NCBI GenBank assembly: GCA_958426095.1
Contig: CATZYB010000045.1
Location: 1 to 14,473, forward strand
DNA length: 14,473 nt
Direction of reading: 5' to 3'
DNA from: an uncultured Lachnospiraceae bacterium
Lineage (GTDB): Bacteria > Bacillota > Clostridia > Lachnospirales > Lachnospiraceae
The notes beneath the pieces were generated by a model, which did not search any database, was not told the origin of the DNA, and saw only the letters and a list, made by a program, of their open reading frames with translations. Positions 6,971-12,424 of the stretch are shown here, piece by piece. How positions within the stretch are numbered: position 1 is the stretch's first letter; each line of letters opens with the position of its first letter. The position numbers and the translations under genes were made by a program.

Positions 6971-8305
6971 ATGGAATATATTGAAAATGGAATAAGAACG
7001 CTGAATGACTTTTTGTGGGGCTGGCCGCTGATCGGTCTGCTTTTCGGGACCCATCTGTTTTTGACGGTCCGTACAGGAGTGATTCAGCGTTTTGTATTTC
7101 GGGGGATTCGGTGGTCTCTGAAAAAAGAGGAAGGCGGTGTGGGAGAAGTCAGTCCCTTCGGCGCTTTGACGACGGCGCTGGCATCCACTTTCGGCACGGG
7201 AAATATTATCGGTGTGGGAACGGCCATCGCCCTGGGAGGCCCGGGAGCTGTCTTTTGGTGCTGGCTGACGGGAATTTTCGGGATGGCGACCACCTACAGT
7301 GAAGCGCTGCTGGCTGTTCGGTATCGGGTGCGTACAGAGGACGGGCGGATGCAGGGCGGAGCCATGTATGTTCTTGAGCGGGGACTTCATATGCGCTGGC
7401 TGGCCGTTTTATTTGCCCTTTTTGGCGGTCTGGCTTCCTTTGGTATCGGCTGTGCCGTACAGGTCAATGCCATTGCGGCAGTTTGCGAAGAGAGTTTGAG
7501 TATTCCGCCGGAGGTGATCGGCATTGCCGCGGCGGGAATGGCGGCCCTCGTGATCTTTGGCGGGATTCGTTCCATTGCCGGTGTGTGCGAGCGGCTGGTG
7601 CCCTTTATGAGTCTGTTTTATATCGGGGGCTGCGGAGCCATTTTAATTCATAATTTTGATTTTATTTTTCCGGCCCTTCAAACGATTGTAACCATGGCCT
7701 TTTCACCGGGAGCTGCCGCGGGAGGACTTACCGGCGGCGGACTTGCTCTGGCAATGCGCTATGGTATTGCCCGGGGCCTTTTTTCCAATGAAGCCGGCAT
7801 GGGTTCGGCGCCGATCGCCGCGGCGGCGGCAAAAACATCCAGTCCGGTGCGTCAGGCGTTAGTATCCTCCACAGCGACTTTTTGGGATACGGTCGTTGTC
7901 TGTGCTATTACCGGGGTAGTTCTGGTGAGCAGTATTATGAAAAATCCGGCCATTGATATGGCTATGGCCGGGGACGGCGGCCTGCTGACCGCCATGGCCT
8001 TTGCCCAGCTTCCCGTCATCGGACCGGGAATACTCATTGTAGGCATTATTACCTTCGCTTTTTCCACCATTCTTGGATGGGCCTATTACGGCGAGCGCTG
8101 TGTAGAGTATCTGGCCGGGCGTCCCGGCCTCGTCATTTACCGGGGGCTTTACATACTGACTGCGGCCGCAGCGCCGGTCATTCAATTAAATCTTGTATGG
8201 ATGACTGCCGACGTTCTTAACGCTCTTATGGTCCTGCCCAATCTGGCCGCCCTTCTCTGCCTGTCCGATGTTGTTGTCCGTGAGACCCGCAGATATCTAA
8301 GTTAA
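6971..8305 (+). CDS. AGCS family sodium:alanine/glycine symporter
   Basis: A 444-residue membrane transporter that moves alanine, glycine or a similar small amino acid with Na+. Family features are the N-terminal LFLTVRTGVIQ segment (29-39), ALASTFGTGNIIGVGTAIALGGPGAVFW (71-98), GGAMYVLERGL (129-139) and the signature GLFSNEAGMGSAP (269-281). About eleven hydrophobic helices follow in the usual order. The gene begins 53 bp after the MATE stop on the same strand. The sequence before ATG 6971 is GGGGGCGGCGG rather than a clean GGAGG, so the ribosome site is weak or non-standard; the N-terminus aligns with the family start, so I keep this codon. An ACT-domain protein follows, which may sense an amino acid. 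Confidence 0.94.
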   Translation: MEYIENGIRTLNDFLWGWPLIGLLFGTHLFLTVRTGVIQRFVFRGIRWSLKKEEGGVGEVSPFGALTTALASTFGTGNIIGVGTAIALGGPGAVFWCWLTGIFGMATTYSEALLAVRYRVRTEDGRMQGGAMYVLERGLHMRWLAVLFALFGGLASFGIGCAVQVNAIAAVCEESLSIPPEVIGIAAAGMAALVIFGGIRSIAGVCERLVPFMSLFYIGGCGAILIHNFDFIFPALQTIVTMAFSPGAAAGGLTGGGLALAMRYGIARGLFSNEAGMGSAPIAAAAAKTSSPVRQALVSSTATFWDTVVVCAITGVVLVSSIMKNPAIDMAMAGDGGLLTAMAFAQLPVIGPGILIVGIITFAFSTILGWAYYGERCVEYLAGRPGLVIYRGLYILTAAAAPVIQLNLVWMTADVLNALMVLPNLAALLCLSDVVVRETRRYLS

Positions 8306-8316
8306 AAAGGGCGGTC

Positions 8317-8345
8317 TTGATTACGGGGGATAAGTTTCATATAAT
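8317..8345 (+). promoter_or_regulatory. Predicted promoter of the ACT-domain gene
   Basis: TTGATT (8317-8322) and a perfect TATAAT (8340-8345) are 17 bp apart. Transcription would start about 8352, just before the GGGAGG ribosome site at 8354-8359, giving a very short leader. Confidence 0.6.
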
Positions 8346-8367
8346 ATGTCTAAGGGAGGAAATTGAT

Positions 8368-8733
8368 ATGAAACTAAAGAAAATACAACAGGATTTTTCC
8401 ATTTGTAAGGTGAGTAACATATCTTCAATTGATTTTACAGATGAATTTTGCTTCGTCGGTAAAACGGATGAAGAACTATCATTGGTCTGCTCTACGGAGC
8501 GTGTTCCGGCGAATGTCATAGAACGAGATGATGGCTGGAAAGCTTTTCGGATTCAGGGAATTCTTGATTTTTCCCTCGTTGGAATTTTGTCTCATATATC
8601 TGCGATTCTGGCAGAAAACAAAATTGGCATCTTTGCGGTGTCAACGTATAATACAGATTATATACTGGTGAAAAGGGAAAATTATCAGAAAGCGCTGAGG
8701 ACACTCGAATCAGAAGGGTATAAAGTTATTTAG
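8368..8733 (+). CDS. ACT domain-containing protein
   Basis: A 121-residue cytosolic protein of the ACT_7/CASTOR-like type, small stand-alone amino-acid-binding proteins. The C-terminal half carries the recognisable ACT core: WKAFRIQG, DFSLVGILSHISAILAENKIGIFAVSTYNTDYILVK (about 68-104), then an amphipathic helix YQKALRTLESEGY. The N-terminal half (SICKV, then FCFVGKTDEELSLVCS) is the paired half-domain of this family. ATG 8368 follows GGGAGG (8354-8359) by 8 bases. It has its own promoter and lies 62 bp after the AGCS symporter gene. A role in sensing a small amino acid is an inference from family and neighbour. Confidence 0.85.
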   Translation: MKLKKIQQDFSICKVSNISSIDFTDEFCFVGKTDEELSLVCSTERVPANVIERDDGWKAFRIQGILDFSLVGILSHISAILAENKIGIFAVSTYNTDYILVKRENYQKALRTLESEGYKVI

Positions 8734-8761
8734 CGGATGACAAATAAAATGTGCGAATATC

Positions 8762-8790
8762 TTTACACTAGCGTATGAACATTATATATA
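8762..8790 (+). promoter_or_regulatory. Predicted promoter of the antitoxin-like ORF
   Basis: TTTACA (8762-8767) and TATATA (8785-8790) are 17 bp apart. The start would fall a few bases before the strong AAAGGAGG ribosome site ending at 8806. The remaining bases of 8734-8813 show no gene. Confidence 0.4.
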
Positions 8791-8813
8791 AAAGCGCGAA
8801 AGGAGGATTTGTT

Positions 8814-8975
8814 ATGCCCATTACAGCTACAGAGTTAAAGAAAACAAATCCGTATCAAAATCGGGTTGATACAGCGAAGTCTTTATTTGGTATTTTACCG
8901 GAAAATGCTGATTTTGAAGAGGAGCGAAAAGAAAGGTTGAAATCTAAAATCCCTCTTGACCCTCACGGGACGTGA
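8814..8975 (+). pseudogene. Phd/YefM-like antitoxin missing its central region, no toxin partner
   Basis: A 53-residue ORF with a strong ribosome site (AAAGGAGG, ending 8806). MPITATELKK matches the usual first residues of Phd/YefM-type antitoxins in Clostridia. It then passes directly to NPYQNRVDTAKSLFGILPEN and an acidic/basic helix EEERKERLKSK, which match the usual C-terminal, toxin-binding part. As I recall the family, about 25-28 residues between these parts (the NLGKYL...NGKVIAKL-type core that forms the DNA-binding dimer) are absent, with the reading frame kept. No PIN or RelE-type toxin follows; the next gene is a MerR regulator. It is probably a decayed remnant, though the ORF is intact and translatable. 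The family assignment rests on memory of relatives and was not searched. Confidence 0.6.
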
Positions 8976-8986
8976 TAGGATAAGAT
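8956..8986 (+). promoter_or_regulatory. MerR-type promoter/operator with 19-bp spacer
   Basis: TTGACC (8956-8961) and TAAGAT (8981-8986) are separated by 19 bp, the overlong spacing typical of promoters controlled by MerR-family proteins. Within the spacer is a perfect dyad TCACG-GGA-CGTGA (8963-8975). The predicted start near 8993 gives the merR gene a leader of about 20 nt. The site overlaps the last codons and stop of the antitoxin-like ORF. Autoregulation by the adjacent regulator is inferred. Confidence 0.6.
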
Positions 8987-9012
8987 GAATATCAGGAACA
9001 GGAGGACACAGG

Positions 9013-9876
9013 ATGAGAACGGTAAAAGAAGTATCTGAAATGACAGGTATCAGCGTGCGCACGCTTCATTATTATGATGAAATCGGACTGTTTAAGCCGA
9101 CGGTTGTGAGTGAAGCGGGATACCGGCTTTATGACGATAAAGCGCTGGAAGTATTACAGCAGATATTATTTTTTCGGGAATTTGATATGCCGTTAAAGGA
9201 AATCAAAAACATCATGGAGAATCCTGACCTGGATAAAAATCAGCTGCTTTGTAGTCAGAAGCAGGTGTTGGTTCTGAAAAAAGAGCGGCTGGAACGAATC
9301 ATTCAAAGTATCGATGATATTCTGAGAGGAGAGAACAGGATGGATTTTGAAATTTTCAGTAAAGCGGATATTGAACAGCTGTATAATGCTATGGTTGAAA
9401 ATATGTCGGAGAAAAATAAGGCAGTTTTCATTGAAAAGTACGGAAGCATGGAACAGTATAAAGCGCATTTTATGGAAGAGTCTTCCGGTGAAAGGGCGCA
9501 GAAAAATTATGCGAAGCTGGTGGAATGGTATGGCGATAAAGACAGCGCCTTAGCGGCGGGAACAAACCCGGAGAATCCTCAGATTATGGAGGCTTATTCT
9601 AAACGTTCCGATGCGGTCCTGCGGAAGCTGGCGGAAAAAAAGGGCACAGATGTCCAGAGCTTTGAGGTGAGAGAAATTGTCGGGGAGCTGGATTTTGTGT
9701 TTAAACAGCTTTATCAGATGAAGGACGTGACCGAAATGATGAGGGATATGGCGGACATGTACAAAAATGATGAGGATTTTCAGAAAAAGAATGATATGAT
9801 TTATGGCGAAGGTTCGACGCAATATATCGGCGAAGCCATTGAAGCGTTTTATAAAAGATATATTTTCAGAGAATAG
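9013..9876 (+). CDS. MerR family regulator with TipAS ligand-binding domain
   Basis: A 287-residue transcription regulator. Residues 1-70 form a MerR winged helix-turn-helix, with TVKEVSEMTGISVRTLHYYD (3-22), IGLFKP and GYRLYDDKALEVLQQILFFRE (36-56). A dimerisation coiled coil follows at about 75-110. Residues about 115-287 resemble the TipAS antibiotic-recognition domain, all helical, ending YIGEAIEAFYKRY. TipA-like proteins bind small molecules or peptides and activate promoters with overlong spacers. ATG 9013 follows GGAGG (9001-9005) by 7 bases. The promoter at 8956-8986 has the expected 19-bp spacing. No obvious target transporter is downstream, so the regulon must lie elsewhere or be only itself. 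A shared terminator follows. Confidence 0.92.
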   Translation: MRTVKEVSEMTGISVRTLHYYDEIGLFKPTVVSEAGYRLYDDKALEVLQQILFFREFDMPLKEIKNIMENPDLDKNQLLCSQKQVLVLKKERLERIIQSIDDILRGENRMDFEIFSKADIEQLYNAMVENMSEKNKAVFIEKYGSMEQYKAHFMEESSGERAQKNYAKLVEWYGDKDSALAAGTNPENPQIMEAYSKRSDAVLRKLAEKKGTDVQSFEVREIVGELDFVFKQLYQMKDVTEMMRDMADMYKNDEDFQKKNDMIYGEGSTQYIGEAIEAFYKRYIFRE

Positions 9877-9895
9877 AAATCAGAAAGAAAACAAC

Positions 9896-9949
9896 AAAAA
9901 TTCTTCCCTGCAGAATCTCTTGATTGGGGTTTTGCAGAGAAGAATTTTT
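9896..9949. terminator. Bidirectional intrinsic terminator after merR
   Basis: AAAAATTCTTC (9896-9906) pairs with GAAGAATTTTT (9939-9949); beyond one C-A mismatch the stem extends by CTGCAG-like pairing (9908-9913 with 9932-9937). The T run and following CATTTTAT suit the merR transcript. On the minus strand, GAATTTTTGTTGTTTTC suits transcripts entering from the dehydrogenase-tail remnant at 9957-9998. It was probably the terminator of both. Confidence 0.7.
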
Positions 9950-9956
9950 CATTTTA

Positions 9957-9998
9957 TCAGCTCACTGCGTTGGCTGGTGTTTTATTCAGATAGTTTTT
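9957..9998 (-). pseudogene. 3'-end remnant of a second D-2-hydroxyacid dehydrogenase gene
   Basis: Read on the minus strand, these 42 bp encode KNYLNKTPANAVS and a stop; the intact dehydrogenase gene at 10826-10867 encodes KNYLNGTPINVVS and a stop. The two stretches align without gaps at 33 of 42 bases, all nine differences are transitions, and TTCAGATAGTTTTT is identical in both. Similarity stops abruptly at 9998, next to the end of the BRO-like gene. The remnant is followed (minus strand) by a terminator at once, as an intact gene end would be. It is therefore a real gene tail, not a chance match. Confidence 0.7.
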
Positions 9999-10003
9999 TA
10001 GGA

Positions 10004-10660
10004 TTAGGATTTCTGATTTGATGAATCATCTAGCAAAGAAGGATTGAGTGCCAGTTCCGTATTTGTCATATTATCTCTCAAATTTTCTTTTTTTAACCCT
10101 TTTAGTTTCTTATAAGCTTTCACACTGTGTCCGGACCATGCTGTTGTTAAAATATTAGTGAGAGCAGCGAATTCTTTAGAGGTATTTATCCCGGCGTTTT
10201 GCCATTCATCGGTCAATTCTTTTCGGATTTCGATGGAGCGCAGTCGTTGAGAAATCCATTTGTCGGAATATCCTTTGGCCTTATATGTCGCGACGGCGCG
10301 TTCCATTGCAATTTCGGGATTTGCAATTTCCTCTAATCTTTCGGAGCCAACTTTAGCCAACCATTCTTTGAAGGGCTCAGCCTTTGGTGAAGGGATAGAT
10401 TGAATTATTCTCAAAATTCCTTCAATGTTTGCGGCCTGCGTTTTTCGTAATTTACCATCCGGTGCAAGCATTTGAAGTGGGGTACAAATTGTACCCCACT
10501 TGGAATGAAGTTTTTTGTCACGAATACGCAGTTTTTTTATGTATTGTTTCGGGTCACTGCTATCTGTTAGAACTCGAACGACATCAATAATCGATAGGTA
10601 CCATTCTTCTTCTCCTGAGTGCCATACTTTTCGAATATCGTGGTCATTAAAAAATTCCAA
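10004..10660 (-). CDS. BRO/antirepressor-like phage-type protein, shortened, uncertain start
   Basis: An uninterrupted 218-codon frame resembling Bro-N domain phage antirepressor/DinD-like proteins. Matching blocks are DIRKVWHSGEEEWYLSIIDV (8-27), a DPKQYIKKLRIRD segment, GTICTPLQML, IQSIPSPKAEPFKEWLAKVG (88-107), RLRSIEIRKELTDEW and AWSGHSVKAYKKLKGLKKEN. Such proteins are prophage or mobile-element DNA-binding regulators. Relatives usually continue about 60 residues past the LRDNMTN block with an LAEASTTEIS-like stretch; here the frame ends after 14 different residues. The only near start is TTG 10660, without a ribosome site; the frame stays open upstream, reading SEASENNEL before it, with no ATG, GTG or other TTG. 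Probably a fragment cut at both ends, possibly not expressed. It lies between the intact dehydrogenase and the remnant tail. Confidence 0.65.
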   Translation of the reverse strand: MEFFNDHDIRKVWHSGEEEWYLSIIDVVRVLTDSSDPKQYIKKLRIRDKKLHSKWGTICTPLQMLAPDGKLRKTQAANIEGILRIIQSIPSPKAEPFKEWLAKVGSERLEEIANPEIAMERAVATYKAKGYSDKWISQRLRSIEIRKELTDEWQNAGINTSKEFAALTNILTTAWSGHSVKAYKKLKGLKKENLRDNMTNTELALNPSLLDDSSNQKS

Positions 10661-10739
10661 TTCATTGTTTTCGGATGCTTCTGAGTCGTCTATGGGAATT
10701 ATTGTTTTTATCCGGCCGGTCCGGAATTGTAAATAAAAT

Positions 10740-10794
10740 AAAACGCTTCTTTCTGAAAAACGGTTTCGAAATTTCAGAAAGAAGCGTTTTTTTT
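10740..10794. terminator. Terminator of the D-2-hydroxyacid dehydrogenase gene
   Basis: A perfect 19-bp stem pairs 10740-10758 (AAAACGCTTCTTTCTGAAA) with 10772-10790 across a 13-nt loop. On the minus strand it is followed by GTTTTATTTTATTTAC, terminating the dehydrogenase transcript about 35 bases after its stop. On the plus strand eight T follow (10787-10794), so it can work both ways. Confidence 0.85.
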
Positions 10795-10825
10795 GTGTTG
10801 AATATTTTAGCAGATAAAAACGGAC

Positions 10826-11776
10826 TTAGCTCACTACGTTGATCGGCGTTCCGTTCAGATAGTTTTTAATGTCATTCGCCAGGATGGAAACGAGACGCTG
10901 ACGGGTTTCCAGGCCTCTCCAGCCCATATGCGGTGTGAGGATGACATTTTCCATCTGATAGAGCGGATTATCCTCAGCCGGAGGCTCAACCTCCTGAACG
11001 TCCAGTCCGGCGCCGGCGATGCGGCCTTCCTTCAGGGCTTCGATTAAAGCCGCCTCATCAATCAGCGGACCGCGGGCCGTATTGATGATGAAAGCAGTCG
11101 GCTTCATCAATGCCAGCGTTTCTTTATTGATGATGTGGCGTGTCTGAGGCATGAGCGGACAGTGGAGCGTTACATAATCACTCTGGGAGAGAACCTCTTC
11201 AAGGGTTGTAAAATGAATTCCCGGTTCGTCGCCTTTGGCATTGACATCATAAGCGAGAATTTTCATTCCAAGAGCCTGAGCCACTTTGATCACTTCCCGG
11301 CCGATATGTCCGGCGCCAATAACACCCAATGTCTTATCATTGATCTCCACATGATCGACCTGCATACATTTTGTAAAGTTGTCGTGATTGCCTTCTGTCA
11401 GCATGGCAATCTGTTTTCTCATCGAAGAGCTGAGGTTCATGATCATCATAATAGCGGTGTGGGCCACCCGCTCCGTGCTGTAGGACGGCACATTACATAC
11501 GGTAATCCCCTTTTCTCTGGCGGCGTCCAGATCCAGATTGTTATAGCCGGTGCCCGCCTCGCAGATCAACTTTACCGAATCCGGGAACTGGCGGATAATA
11601 TCGCCGGAAACCGGCATTTCTTTAGTGACAACGATGTCAAAGCCCTGGATTCTTTCTAAGATCTGGGACGGTTCGGTCTGTTCGTAGACCTTTACTTCGT
11701 CGGACAGAATAGAGTAATCCAGACGATTGTCATAATTCATACGTTCCCCATTGAGTACAACTGTTTTTGCATTCAT
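10826..11776 (-). CDS. D-2-hydroxyacid dehydrogenase (glycerate dehydrogenase-like)
   Basis: A 316-residue NAD(P)-dependent oxidoreductase that interconverts 2-hydroxy and 2-keto acids. The substrate-binding domain flanks a Rossmann domain with GAGHIG at 154-159 and an acidic residue (D177) after the second strand, which favours NAD. The catalytic triad is visible: Arg235 in NTARG, Glu264 in QEVEPP and His283 in LTPHMGW. The Trp after the His resembles glycerate dehydrogenase/hydroxypyruvate reductase more than classical D-lactate dehydrogenase, but the exact substrate is open. I start at ATG 11776 with GGGGG (plus 11785-11789) eight bases upstream; the longer frame to 11815 runs through the promoter. 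It is a single-gene unit with a promoter at 11807-11835 and a strong terminator. Confidence 0.93.
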   Translation of the reverse strand: MNAKTVVLNGERMNYDNRLDYSILSDEVKVYEQTEPSQILERIQGFDIVVTKEMPVSGDIIRQFPDSVKLICEAGTGYNNLDLDAAREKGITVCNVPSYSTERVAHTAIMMIMNLSSSMRKQIAMLTEGNHDNFTKCMQVDHVEINDKTLGVIGAGHIGREVIKVAQALGMKILAYDVNAKGDEPGIHFTTLEEVLSQSDYVTLHCPLMPQTRHIINKETLALMKPTAFIINTARGPLIDEAALIEALKEGRIAGAGLDVQEVEPPAEDNPLYQMENVILTPHMGWRGLETRQRLVSILANDIKNYLNGTPINVVS

Positions 11777-11797
11777 TTGTAAAACCCCCTTATCGTC

Positions 11798-11835
11798 TAT
11801 ACATTTAGTATACAAGAATCTATGTCAGGAAACAA
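11798..11835 (-). promoter_or_regulatory. Predicted dehydrogenase promoter with overlapping inverted repeat
   Basis: On the minus strand TTGTTT (plus 11830-11835) and TATACT (plus 11807-11812) are 17 bp apart. A perfect inverted repeat TATAC-ATTTA-GTATA (plus 11798-11812) covers the -10 box and could be an operator. No candidate regulator is identified. Confidence 0.5.
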
Positions 11836-11860
11836 GTAGAAAGGGCAGATAAAAAAGGGG

Positions 11861-11888
11861 TTGACAATTTATAGAATCGTAGTACAAT
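11861..11888 (+). promoter_or_regulatory. Predicted promoter of the marR-ABC operon
   Basis: A perfect TTGACA (11861-11866) and TACAAT (11883-11888, 5/6) are 16 bp apart. Transcription would start near 11895, placing the two inverted repeats at 11905-11932 in the leader. Confidence 0.7.
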
Positions 11889-11904
11889 ATCTCCTTGTAA
11901 ATGA

Positions 11905-11932
11905 TTAACTATGTTAAATAATAACCGTGTTA
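11905..11932 (+). promoter_or_regulatory. Two tandem inverted repeats, likely MarR operators
   Basis: TTAAC-TAT-GTTAA (11905-11917) is a perfect dyad, and TAAC-CGT-GTTA (11922-11932) is a second. Their centres are 16 bp apart, at 11911 and 11927. Both lie just downstream of the predicted start and before the marR ribosome site, a common position for autorepression by a MarR dimer. Binding by the adjacent regulator is inferred. Confidence 0.55.
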
Positions 11933-11950
11933 ATTAAAAGAGGTGAGATG

Positions 11951-12424
11951 ATGGAGAGCAAAGAGATACAGGAAGAAATGTTCCGGTCTATGTTTCGATT
12001 GAAGCATTTAAACATGAGCCGTATGCTGACGGATATTTCGGTTGGTGAATATAAGATATTGGAGCTGTGTTCCGGATGCAGAAGGCACGGCGCCGAAGCG
12101 GATGGAACCTATGTTTCCGGTATGGCAGAGAAGATGCGGGTTTCTTCACCAGCCGTCAGCCGTCTGTTAAAGGGAATGGAGGGAAAGAACTATATTACCC
12201 GGCATGCCGATGTTAAGGATCGGCGCAATACCCGCGTCTATCTCACGGAGGCGGGAAGAGAAAAGCAGGAGGAATGCCGGAAGATATTGAATCATTTCAC
12301 GGAACAGGTGATCGACCGGATGGGAGAGGAGAATATGCTTCAGCTTCTGGATCTTTTTAATCAAATGGTCGATGTTATGGAAGATGAACTGAAAAAGACG
12401 GAGAAAGGAGACAGGATATGTTAA
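11951..12424 (+). CDS. MarR family transcriptional regulator
   Basis: A 157-residue winged-helix regulator that acts as a dimer. The core runs from VGEYKILELCS through VSGMAEKMRVSSPAVSRLLKGMEGKNYITRHADVKDRRNTRVYLTEAG; the recognition helix SPAVSRLLKGMEGK and the wing DRRNTRVYLT are typical of MarR. Dimer-forming helices occupy both ends. I chose ATG 11951 since AGAGG (11939-11943) sits seven bases upstream; ATG 11948 is also possible, while GTG 11927 lies inside an operator-like repeat and is unlikely. It overlaps the ABC exporter gene by 7 bp, so it most likely represses an operon made of itself and the exporter. The inducing compound is unknown. Confidence 0.92.
   Translation: MESKEIQEEMFRSMFRLKHLNMSRMLTDISVGEYKILELCSGCRRHGAEADGTYVSGMAEKMRVSSPAVSRLLKGMEGKNYITRHADVKDRRNTRVYLTEAGREKQEECRKILNHFTEQVIDRMGEENMLQLLDLFNQMVDVMEDELKKTEKGDRIC

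Noticed and set aside
6587..7390. Long minus-strand open frame opposite the MATE and AGCS genes
   Set aside because: It spans two clear plus-strand membrane protein genes, is Pro/Ser/Arg-rich and matches no family.
9957..10867. Insertion sequence or transposon around the BRO-like gene
   Set aside because: No transposase or terminal inverted repeats are visible; the flanking repeats are direct, imperfect and coding.
11927..11950. GTG at 11927 as the marR start
   Set aside because: It falls at the centre of an operator-like inverted repeat and before the ribosome site at 11939-11943.
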